Source: Welwitschia mirabilis
Taxonomy: Eukaryota; Gnetophyta; Gnetopsida; Welwitschiales
DNA length: 64,000 bases
Reading direction: 5' to 3'
Assembly (NCBI GenBank): GCA_051453625.1
Contig: JBOZIK010000001.1
Coordinates: forward strand, 293,905,253 to 293,969,252
Positions within the stretch are counted from its first letter, which is position 1. Every line of letters starts with the position of its first letter. Shown here piece by piece: positions 1 through 9,466 of the stretch. The translations under genes were made by a program, and so were the position numbers. Under the pieces are notes generated by a model. It was not told the DNA's origin. It did not search any database and saw only the letters and a list, made by a program, of their open reading frames with translations.

Positions 1-1309
1 TAATATTTTTAGTAAAAATATTCTAAAGGTTGCATTGTTTTCAAAGATTCATCTAACTATGACACCTTCAAAAGAAATTAATGGACTATTGACCAAGCAA
101 GACCTATGAATTTTGTGTTAGAAATCCAAATAGAAAGCATTTAATGAATAATAGAAGAAGAAATTTTATCTCAAGGATTAATAGAAATAAAGATGAATGG
201 TTCAATCATATCAAATCATGAAAGGCTTAAGGAATGATCTTGAAGGTGGGTGAGAGTTTTGGGAAGGAGATGAACATCCTAGAATGTATTCAAAAAACTA
301 ATCTATAATGCTGAGGAAAAAGAAAGATGTAGAAGATAGCTAATTAATAAAAGTGCATAAGCATAAGAAGGAAAGTTGTAACAAGTATAAGCACACAAAT
401 CATTTCAAATAAAGATGTCAAAAAGGCTACTATGTAACCCTGTTTATAATTGTTAGACATGTTAAAGCATTAAATTTTGCATTAGTAGCAAGTATATACT
501 AGGTTATGCTAAGTGCAAAGATGCATAAACATTTTGACACATCTTATCAAACTTTGATGAAGAAGCACATTCTAGTTTATGTGGCTTCCACTAAGATTGT
601 GAAGGACATACCAACTTGTAAATGTATATTTTCCAATCAAATACAGTATTATCAATAAGTTTATATACATTATCCACTTTTGACTAATGATTACACTATC
701 ACTTTGACAAATCTTTTTAAGTTATGGCAATAGATTTACCAACTACTTGTTCCCCCTTTAAAATTCTAGCAAAAGCACATTAACAAGTTTACCTAATTTC
801 ATAAAATGTATTTAAGACATGCTAATAATTTAACACATCTTTAAAATAACTCATTAATGAGTGGTACCCCCTACTCTAGTGTCTTTTTAAAAGGATGCCT
901 TCAATGATGACTATTAGAACTATGCTACCATTTTCAGTTCTTAAATATAAGGCAAATGTGTGTAAAGTTTGTAAGGCACTTAGTCATATAGGATGAAAAA
1001 GAAATTTATAGTGAATTATAATTTTGTTTCATGAATGGTTGACTATCAACCAAATTTAAAATTTTTGGATTCATGGAAAACAACTTTTTCCATCGAAATT
1101 CACCTTTGTTGTATAACCTAAATTGAAGCAATGTTTTTGACATCTCGTGACTACTATAAAGATGAACATGGAACCCAATTCTTACTAGTTTGTTAAATAC
1201 ATTAAAACGGAAACTTCTAATTATTCTATTAGATGTCTATAGCCTTCCTATAAACATGCAATCTAAAGTTCATAAGATATGATTAAAAAACAAATGCAAG
1301 TATTATTTT
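1..1309. other. AT-rich sequence, possibly eroded 5' part of a LINE
   Basis: No open frame of useful length and no motif I can name. The stretch leads directly into the LINE reverse-transcriptase relic that starts near 1310 on the plus strand, so the missing endonuclease part of that element could lie here, but I could not recognise any endonuclease motif. Nothing else seen. Confidence 0.3.
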
Positions 1310-2660
1310 CAAATTCCTTTGAAAGAAGATTTAGAAATGATAGATGATATTAATACTCCACATGATGTAACTGCAGCCATTCAAAAACTTTATGAGGAGT
1401 TATTTAGTAAAGATAGAGACACTACTTCCAATGAAAGGATTATGTTCTCCAACAAAATTAAGGTAAAACAAGGTTGTTCCTTATTGCCTACCTTGTTTGG
1501 AAGTTTTATAACTAAACTAGAATAATGGATTGATAAAGTTCAACATATAGATCTTGTTAAAGTGGGTGAACATTCTATCTTCATACTCTTATATGCAAAT
1601 GATGTTACTTTACTTTTTACCTTAAAAAAAGGCATGCATAATATGTTACTAGGTCTAGAAGATTCTATAGCTCCTTTGAATTGAGAGTCAATGTTGAGAA
1701 GACTAAGATGACGATTGATAAAGTTCAACATATAGATCTTATTAAAGTGGGTGAACATTTTATCTTTCTACTCTTGTATGCAAATGATGTTACTTTACTT
1801 TTTACCTCGAAGAGAGGCATGCATAATATGTTACTAAGTCTGAAAGATTCTATAGCTCCTTCGAATTGAAAGTCAATGTTGAGAAGACTAAAATGATGAT
1901 TTGTAGCACCCAAACACTAGCTACAAATTTCAATTTAGCAACCACATAATAGAGATAGCTGACTCTTTTTGTTATTTGGATCTCTAATCTAGATCCAAGT
2001 AAAAGTGGAGTGAATGTGCAAATGAAAGAGTTACTAGCAAAGTAAAAGCTTTTTTTGCTTTTAAAAGTAAGTGTCAAAGCCTAATCATTCAAACCTAGAA
2101 ATTTAAGAAACAAAATTTTCAAACTATTGTCTATCCTACAATGCTTAACAAGATTGGAACAACATTAGAAAAGTGTAAAAACTATTTCTTATAAAGAACT
2201 AAAAGAAAATCCAAAAACACCATATCATATGTTGCTCCTAAAAGCCAACGTCTTACTAATGAAAGCTAAAGAACTTTGTCAATTCACGTCTTATAGTTAA
2301 AGGCTAGAATAGTTAGATGATAATAAATACTCTAAGAAAGCCTGCAATCCTTCAAGAGCGAGGGGTTGGTCTTATCAAAGTTTGGAATGGCTTAAAAAGC
2401 GGGATATTGCACCTAACAAAGTTATGGATAATCCTACAAATAATTACATTGTAGTCAAAAGCAAGTTTGTTAATAAATTTTGGTGTAATTCTGACAAGAA
2501 GAAGAAATTTTATCTTTTACAAATCAAAGGAATTAAGTTATAGGATGAAGCAACCTCCCTTGCAACCAAAATCCCCTCAAGATAAGTTCTCACTATTTAA
2601 GCATCAAAATTAATAGATAAACTAAAATTCCTAGAAATAAACCTTTAAAATCAACATGTG
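1310..2660 (+). mobile_element. Degenerate non-LTR retrotransposon (LINE) reverse transcriptase
   Basis: Translations on the plus strand give LINE reverse-transcriptase pieces in the right order. Near 1460-1525 there is a KVKQGCSLLPTLFG block, corresponding to the family motif VKQGCPLSPTLFG. Near 1590 and again near 1770 there is LLLYANDVTLLF, the palm active site, with the usual YADD changed to YAND. KVNVEKTKM follows near 1870. From about 2020 to 2640 the remaining frames resemble the post-RT region of this LINE type, with RARGWSYQSLEWL and a VKSKFVNKFW block. Stops and frameshifts are frequent, so this is a dead relic. The active-site aspartate change and the 185-bp internal duplication would also prevent function. 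The 5' endonuclease and the 3' tail were not identified. The clade call is from motif memory, not a search. Confidence 0.75.
1531..1900 (+). repeat. Tandem duplication, 2 copies, period 185 bp, inside a LINE RT
   Basis: Copy 1 is 1531-1715 and copy 2 is 1716-1900. Both begin TGATAAAGTTCAACATATAG and end in the stretch containing AGTCAATGTTGAGAAGACTA; start and end landmarks are each exactly 185 bases apart. The copies differ at only a limited number of positions. Each contains one full copy of the YANDV palm active-site segment of the RT, so the protein-level active site is duplicated in tandem. Confidence 0.95.
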
Positions 2661-2689
2661 TTTCACAACTCTCTTGCTACTAAACGTTT

Positions 2690-3290
2690 TAAGGGCCATA
2701 TAAGCTTCTGTCATCCCTAAATATTATTTTATAACATTTTTAGAAGGAATAAAATTACAAAATTTATATCTACACGTTAACTGCAAAACCAAAAAGAACC
2801 AGAGTGCCTCTCGCACATGGGATTTTCGACCACGCCCTGTATGGCATTAACGCTAGTATTCTGTGTGTTTTAAGATCATTCTTCCTCGGCATTTCCATCT
2901 CCCTCTCCTCTTTTTTGCTCCGTTCTTCGTCTGCAACAACTGAATTTGCTTCTCTAGATTTTTCTCTCTTTACCATCTCTTCCCTTTTCTCCGTCAGGAG
3001 ATTTTCCATTGCTTTGTCCTGATACACTTTCTTAATCAATCGATGCTCAATAATTGTTCAAATCTTCGAAGATTGGTTTTCTGCTGCTGTTGTTATCTGA
3101 AAGTTTTCGGATGAATCGGGTTGGTTTTCAAAGCATTGATATTGCATTTTGCGTTTTATTGCCTGATATACTCTCTGCTACTTCCTAGATGGAGATTTTT
3201 GTTTTCGTGTGGAATAACGAGGAGGCTGCAGTTCTCCTTGAAACGTAGGACTTTTATTTTTTAGATTTAGTTTTACTTCCTTTGTTTCAG
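2690..3290 (+). promoter_or_regulatory. Putative promoter, pyrimidine-rich leader and 3' splice site of the 3306 gene
   Basis: Base composition changes here from AT-rich repeat debris to a more balanced sequence. A TATA-like CATATAAG lies near 2698. From about 2880 to 3010 the plus strand is strongly C/T-rich, as plant core promoters and 5' leaders often are. A good acceptor, a pyrimidine run ending TTTGTTTCAG, lies at 3281-3290, just before the candidate start codon, which suggests an intron in the 5' leader. I could not choose a donor with confidence. A short in-frame upstream ORF, ATG at 3189 and stop at 3246-3248, is also present. The transcription start is not determined; these are inferences from composition and consensus. 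Confidence 0.4.
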
Positions 3291-3305
3291 GACAAGTTCG
3301 GAGGC

Positions 3306-3920
3306 ATGAAGATGCAGCTTCAGAGATATCATGTCGCGAATTCGAGAACAAATTCGCCGATCTCTGTATTACAAGGCGACGGATCCTTTTACGACGAATA
3401 TCGTTGCTCTTCCGCTTTTCTTCATCGGATTCAACGTTTTGAGCTCTCTCCTGGAACGCTTATGGAATTCAAGGCGTCTAAAAAGATCTTTCGAGAAGAT
3501 CGTTTGCATAAAGGAACGAGGTATTCTTGTGAGGAAGAAACTTCAGGTTTCGAGCATCATCATGACAAGAAAACCAAGAAAGATGTAAAGGAAGCTTCCT
3601 TTTTGGAGTCGAGGTCAAAAATTATGTTTCCTGGACTTGTGGCTTTGGCAAATGTTGCATTTTTGTGTCTGGAAAGGGATTTTCCGAAGGAACGACCCGC
3701 GAAGAGACTTTGCTTCGAGTGGGAAACCAAAATTCCGCAAAAGAAGGCGGTAAGGATCACTAAAGCCAGAAGAGATTTTGAAGAAAGGCAAACTATAGGC
3801 GATTTCAGAAATCCTGAAGTTGAACAGGATTCGAAACCCTTTCTTTTAACGCAGGTACGCAGCTCCAAGCGGAACCGATCTCAAGCCTTGCCGTTAAAAT
3901 ACTCCGACTTTGTTCTATAA
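3306..3920 (+). CDS. Putative host gene, basic protein of unknown function (204 aa)
   Basis: This is the only long open frame with gene-like composition in the window. I chose the ATG at 3306 because it follows a consensus acceptor ending at 3290 and is the first ATG of the open stretch; a second ATG lies at 3312. The frame is closed upstream by TAG at 3246-3248 and ends with TAA at 3918-3920. The product is hydrophilic and rich in Lys, Arg and Glu, with a short hydrophobic patch near residues 105-118 (FPGLVALANVAFLCL). I see no signal peptide. The C-terminus ends RSSKRNRSQALPLKYSDFVL. Comparable R-x-Q-x-LP-x-[RK]-[FY]-x-D endings occur, as I recall, in several plant proteins of unknown function. 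A nuclear location is possible from the basic clusters. It could be one exon of a larger gene, since GCAG|GTACGC near 3852 could act as a donor. Function unknown. Confidence 0.58.
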   Translation: MKMQLQRYHVANSRTNSPISVLQGDGSFYDEYRCSSAFLHRIQRFELSPGTLMEFKASKKIFREDRLHKGTRYSCEEETSGFEHHHDKKTKKDVKEASFLESRSKIMFPGLVALANVAFLCLERDFPKERPAKRLCFEWETKIPQKKAVRITKARRDFEERQTIGDFRNPEVEQDSKPFLLTQVRSSKRNRSQALPLKYSDFVL

Positions 3921-6200
3921 TCAAGCATTCCATCATTTTTGCTCCACTGTTCATTGCAATAAGCTGTTTTTTATTGGAATTCGAGTGAATATCTCAACAA
4001 TGTTCTGAAGCATCAGGGATTCTTTTGTACAGAGGACACAGCATTTTATGTTATTATTTCTGCTTTTGCCTTGTGAAAATTTATGGTAGCTATACCGTTT
4101 CATGCAACTCATTTCCTTTGATGTTGTTTGGGAATTTCCAGTTTCCAAGAAAATTTGCAGTCCACTTGGAGAATCTCTGCTATTTCCATCAACCTACTCT
4201 AATTTGATGTCTTTTAAACTGCTAATACAATAAAAGCTTACCGACCCATTCTAGCAGAGGACTGCTCTGTGTTTCTAAATGTGAGTATTGATTTGTGTAG
4301 CTAAGTCTCAGAAATCAGCTGCTGGTATTATATGGCATAATGGGTGAGCTGAAACTATCAGCTCTTCACTTTGTATTTGGAGTTGCGTTTTCCTTTTCTT
4401 TTTTCAACTGTTCTTTTCCCATCTTGCTTTCCAAACAATCGCTCATTGAGCTGAGCTCTATTACATGAAAGTTAAATCACTAGTTGCATCACATTTAAGA
4501 TGAACAACTCCGCAGGGGTTTGATTAGGCAAATGCATTTGGAAAAAAGCAATGGAGTTTTCTAACTGATATTTTATCGATCTGCATTATACTCAAGGGCT
4601 TGATCATTTCTTGTTTCAGTGTCATGTCTGCAAGCTTATCGTTTGTTTGATATAGGTATCTGGAACCCATCAGCCATTGACAGCATACTTCTGTGACACT
4701 GATCAATTTGTACTCGTTAAGAGACGAGTCTCCATAAATGTGTTGCTTTAATAATTGTTTTCTAATCTCGAGATTAAGCATATATTTGAGCTCACAGTTG
4801 CAAGTTTGGTAACTGAGTTTAGTGCATTTAAGAAATGATCCTGACTGTCAAGATTAAGGATTTGAAATCAAACCATATGCTTCCTTTTCAACAGGGTGAA
4901 TGTTTGAAAATTTGGGATGAAGCCATTCAATTGTCTTCTGGGGCGTTTTGGGGCTTTTCTCCCAAGATTTTGCTTTTGTGGTTGGGGCAGACTTCAATTC
5001 ATTCTTTGAAAACAGTTCAGAGACAAGCACTGCCTGTAGGAATTCTTGTTGGAAAATAAAGTCATAGGTTCCGCAGTTACAAGGAACATAATGCAAGCCT
5101 TGCTCTGATGGTTAATTCTTATACTTAAAGAAGGTTTCGCCAAACATCCTGTAGAGGTTTTCTTCATGTTCCTTGAGCTTGGGTATCGAATTCCATAATA
5201 CAGAATTTAAGAAACATTACTGCATATCCCTTTTTCTTCTCTTTAAATCGAAAGTTTTACTCAAATATACGATCACTGGGAAACCAAAACTTACATTATG
5301 AATTTGCTTTGGCGTCTAAGTGTCCACGGTCCCGGAATGCTAACGTTTTTAGAGCTCTTATGATGCTTTTAATAATCTAACTTAGAAATTGCCTTTCCGA
5401 TCAAAGAAGGCGAGGGAATGTTGTGTATTATTGTATTACTGGAAAACATAAACCGTAGGAAAATAGCAAGGACGTGAAACTAGTCATAAGACCCACCCCT
5501 CGCCTAAGAGAAAAATTCAAAATCATCGTTATGGAGGTGAAAATAAGCCTGGAGCTGAATTACTGCCAGATGAAACCACTTTTTTTAATTGTTCGCATGT
5601 CATGGAGGCATGTTATAACTTTCAGTAACTAGGAAATTTGAGCATGAAGCTCACACAATCTCACACTGAAGTTGAGCACTGGGCTAACGTTGCTGTTGAG
5701 AGGGAAGCCTCCATCTTCTCTGTGCCATTCGCAATTTTCTTTTCAGTTTGTTGTTGCATTCAAAAGGCATAAGTGCCTAGGTCATCTGTAGCATTTGAAA
5801 CAAGACAGACTTTCTTTCATCTGCAATTTCCTCTGCACATAGATACATTCAAAACTTTGAAAGCCTCCTGCCAACCATTCATTAAATTCAAAAACAGATT
5901 AGTGGTTGGTCACCCCTGCATTTATATGCTACTTGAATACGGAGTTTTTCCTTAAAGTCATTCATACGTGAGTCTGTGATTTGCGTTTCTAAGTCCCTCT
6001 GCGACTCTGTTTCAAACCTATAAATTGCAATGTCGGTCTTTGTTCCATACAGTCTCCACTTTAATCTTGAATTTGGATGCTCATTGTTTGAGAGTATCCA
6101 GTTTGAGAATATGGCAGTTATGCTTACTTGTGTCCTATGGTAGTTACATCTACGGTAGCTTGCATCAAAGCTCAATTTTTGTCTAGTACATTACAGAGTG
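3921..6200. other. Downstream part of the gene island; possible 3' UTR or non-coding exons
   Basis: Low-copy-looking sequence with more balanced composition than the flanking repeats and no recognised transposon motif. Open frames are short (for example 4835-5059 and 5773-5955 on plus) and resemble no family I know. An acceptor-like TTCCTTTTCAACAG ends near 4895 ahead of a slightly more GC-rich stretch, so spliced 3' UTR or a further exon cannot be excluded. No coding call is made. Confidence 0.4.
4229..4234 (+). terminator. Candidate polyadenylation signal AATAAA
   Basis: A perfect AATAAA hexamer lies about 310 bases after the stop codon of the 3306-3920 frame and inside the same GC-richer island. 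The distance suits a plant 3' UTR. It is a six-base motif in fairly AT-rich DNA, so chance occurrence is possible. Confidence 0.4.
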
Positions 6201-6203
6201 CCA

Positions 6204-6425
6204 TCAACAAGGCCGAATGTTAGAGCTTGACCAAGTAGTCCTGCAAATGTTGCGGGTGTTCATCTTCTTGGTTCGCTGCTCTAAAACTTGCAACTGATTG
6301 ACCGAATGATCTTTCGATTCAATGTATCTATTCGAGGCACTGAAATCGGTTTCTTCAATACCTTTACAAGGAATCAAATATATGATGTTAAAATTGGAGA
6401 GATCTTTAGTGACTCGGGGCAAGGA
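6204..6425 (-). other. Short open frame after the truncated integrase, unrecognised
   Basis: A 72-codon minus-strand open stretch continues from the integrase relic but lacks the expected YHPQTDGQTE block. The predicted peptide has a polar segment (NQLQVLEQRTKKMNTR). It may be rearranged retrotransposon sequence or chance. No function is assigned. Confidence 0.25.
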
Positions 6426-7840
6426 CTAAAGTCTAATGCCCACAAGATGCCACAAAGTGCTCCAAAAGTGTGAGATGAACTTTGGATCTCTGTCAGACAT
6501 AACCTCCTCTGGCGGACCACGTACATGCACTATCTCCTTGAATAACAGTCTTGCGACATGAGAGGCATCGATGGTCTTTTGGCAAGTGATAAACCTTGCC
6601 AACTTGCTGAAATGGCTTAGTACCACGTAAATAGAGTCACTCGACATATCAGCTACAAAGTCCATACTCACACTTTTTCATAGCTATCTCGGCACTGATA
6701 ATGTCTGACAAAGCCCAATATTCTCTCTATGTTTCTTGGCAATTTGACATGCAGCATGTGGGACATCTTCGATGGTAGGTTTTGTCTCAGCCAACATGGA
6801 CAGATACCTTCACTTCGTAATCGTTTCAGATGTGTCCAAGGTTAGTCTTATTGGCATACTCCTCACTGAAATACCCAAACTAATCAGCAATGCACCTTGA
6901 CACCATGGTTTGCCCTTTGCTCAAGGCATTTCCCTTTGAGTCCTTTAAGCAGGACGGGAACCCTTGCAACTCCTCAACCTAATGAATTGCTAAGTTTGGC
7001 TTGGGAGTTAATATACTTTAATGTCTTATGATTGGTGAATAGTGTAAACTCCTTCAAAAGCAACTAGTTCCTCCATCTCTTTAGTGCTTGAATCACTATA
7101 TAAAAATCTTTTCATAAGTGGATTACCTTGCCCTTGTATCATTTGGCTACTCATGGAAGAATGCCATTAGTCTATCCTCTTAGCTTAACACTCCCTGTCT
7201 CACCTCTTAGCTCGCATTAACTCCATTGTAACCACCTTCTTGAAGTTTGGTATTGCCAAGACTAATTTCTTACACAATATTGATGTCCATTAGTGGAAAT
7301 TTCACTTTGCTTCCTTTGTTACAGAAGAACCTTTTTCTTCCTTGGGATGGTCTCTATCATTGTAGCAGCTATCTCAACAAAGTTTTGTAATAAACTTATG
7401 ATAGAAATGCATGAAGGCACAAGAGCCATATGCTTTTGAGACATTCCTTAGTGTTTGACAAGTTTTAATGGCCTAAACTTTGAGAACTCCATTCATAACA
7501 TTTCTTGGGAAATCACAAATCCCAAACACATCACCTTTGTCTTCATGAATTGACATTTGTTTACACTTGCTACTAATGTCTTCTTTGCAGGTTTACTAAG
7601 AATAGCTTCCATCTCCTGTAGATATTGCTCCATGGTTTTAAAGTAAATCTCTGTGTCACTGAAAAAGATGAACATACTCTTGTTAAAATTCTTGAACATG
7701 TCCCTCATTCACCTCATGAATGTTGTTGACACAATAGTGAGGCCAAATGGAATCACCGGCCATCAATTGAAAGCATCAAACATCTTGAAGATCATCTTTG
7801 ATTCGTTACCTTCATAGGTCATTGATGAAGGCCTAAAATT
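6426..7840 (-). mobile_element. Degenerate Ty3/gypsy (chromovirus-like) pol: RT, RNase H, integrase
   Basis: Reading the minus strand from 7840 downward gives the usual gypsy pol order. At about 7780-7490 RT motifs appear: VIPFGL, then TTFMR, then a palm motif decayed to FFSD (normally YLDD), then KCQFMKTKVMCLGFVIS. RNase H debris follows, including a HKTLKYINSQAKL-like block near 7050-7000 read across frames. The integrase core is at 6671-6426, with SMDFVADM, LSHFSKLARFITCQKTIDAS and MSDRDPKFISHFWSTLWHL; the first two catalytic aspartates of the D-D-E triad are visible. The integrase ends abruptly near 6426. The sequence down to about 6204 has a short open frame that I cannot match to the usual integrase C-terminus. 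The SKxAxFIxCxKTxDASHVA wording is typical of plant chromoviruses. No LTRs were found. Confidence 0.85.
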
Positions 7841-8490
7841 TTTTTATAAAACAAGGTATTAATAGTCATTATTTTGCATTACTTTTCAAACTATAATACT
7901 ATACTTAGAGGTATTTTTGCATTTTTCAGATGACTAGGATCTCAAACACTTAATGAGCTTAAAACAATGCATTATGATCTAAATTGAGGCTACTCACAAT
8001 GATTGCACTTAAAAGATTGAGATCGAGCATAAAAATGCAACTCATAGAGGATTACTTCAACTTACTAGCTCTATAAATCACTCATAGTCCCTTTTCCAAC
8101 ATCATATCGTATTCATTTACTTATCCAATGATTTCAACTCATTCTAACACTAGATGCAATACATTAAATGATACTAGAGCCTTTTAAAACATGAGCACCT
8201 TAGAAATTTGCGTTCTAGAAGCTATAATTTATATTATTTCTACTCATTTTTTAGTCAAATTTGATCTTTTCATGTAATGTCAATCACAATAGACAAAAGT
8301 AAGTCAATTTACTTTTTGGAAATTAAGATTGTTATTTTTCAAACTACTTGTGGTGTTACAATGCCATTACCATGAGTAAATTGGTGCTATAGTGCCATTA
8401 GATAGTTTTCACAAGCCAAGCATGAATCACATGTGAAAATTTAATAGTTTTAGCAACTCCTTGATCTAAAACTAATCCAAGTGCACCTAT
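7841..8490. other. AT-rich spacer, nothing recognised
   Basis: The N-terminal half of the gypsy RT expected upstream of the minus-strand relic is not visible here, so the element is truncated near 7840. No other coding or structural signal was seen. Confidence 0.4.
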
Positions 8491-8976
8491 NNNNNNNNNN
8501 NNNNNNNNNNNNNNNNNNNNNNNNNNNNNNNNNNNNNNNNNNNNNNNNNNNNNNNNNNNNNNNNNNNNNNNNNNNNNNNNNNNNNNNNNNNNNNNNNNNN
8601 NNNNNNNNNNNNNNNNNNNNNNNNNNNNNNNNNNNNNNNNNNNNNNNNNNNNNNNNNNNNNNNNNNNNNNNNNNNNNNNNNNNNNNNNNNNNNNNNNNNN
8701 NNNNNNNNNNNNNNNNNNNNNNNNNNNNNNNNNNNNNNNNNNNNNNNNNNNNNNNNNNNNNNNNNNNNNNNNNNNNNNNNNNNNNNNNNNNNNNNNNNNN
8801 NNNNNNNNNNNNNNNNNNNNNNNNNNNNNNNNNNNNNNNNNNNNNNNNNNNNNNNNNNNNNNNNNNNNNNNNNNNNNNNNNNNNNNNNNNNNNNNNNNNN
8901 NNNNNNNNNNNNNNNNNNNNNNNNNNNNNNNNNNNNNNNNNNNNNNNNNNNNNNNNNNNNNNNNNNNNNNNNNNNN
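8491..8976. other. Assembly gap (486 N)
   Basis: Run of N. Open frames drawn across it are artefacts of the unknown bases. Confidence 0.99.
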
Positions 8977-9302
8977 ATTTTCTACTTCATTTCTGTCATA
9001 TTTCTTCATTTGTAAGTTGATATTCTTTCTATATTAGGTTTGCAAGCTTTTTACATTCTTCATTCTTATCTTTTGTTGTCTCATGCATTGATTTTCAGCC
9101 TCTTACATCCTCTTGCATTCCATTTTCCATCACCTTTTCTCCCATTTTCATTCATCCAGAGGGCATTGCACGAGCGGTAAAGTGCACATGAATGAATAAT
9201 GTAGTAGGAGGTGAAGGCATCAAATCTGGTATGCAATTGGATTGAAGACTAATGGAAAGGGCTATAATTTCATCTAAAACTAATAAGTGTTCATTTTTCT
9301 TT

Positions 9303-9317
9303 AGTTTCTATATCTTT
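9303..9317. repeat. Target-site duplication, 3' side of the LINE
   Basis: AGTTTCTATATCTTT, identical to 14155-14169. Extending outward, the match continues as CTT-N-AGTTTC with one mismatch (19 bases, 18 matching). It abuts the element's A-rich tail. Confidence 0.9.
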
Positions 9318-9466
9318 TTGTTTTTTAATAAAAGATGTCTTTTATTCCAGAGGTTAAAATTTTATACAAAACTCCATAAAGGATTAAAGAATCAATGAGA
9401 TTTTGACTATCGTAAGATAAAACTGTACATAAACAGAAATAAGAACAAATCAATGGAAAGGTTAAG

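Noticed and set aside
2770-3039. 89-codon minus-strand frame with a charged, coiled-coil-like peptide, and the matching plus-strand frame at 2804-3022
   Set aside because: Both are explained by the C/T-rich leader region of the host gene: a pyrimidine tract reads as Lys/Glu/Arg-rich on the other strand. No splice context or motif supports coding.
6288-6473. 61-codon plus-strand frame
   Set aside because: It lies opposite the end of the gypsy integrase and the following minus-strand frame; no independent support.
8398-9020. Open frames of about 180-200 codons on both strands
   Set aside because: They consist almost entirely of N and have no stop only because the bases are unknown. The same applies to the frames across 27384-27466, 52297-52397 and 55324-55512.
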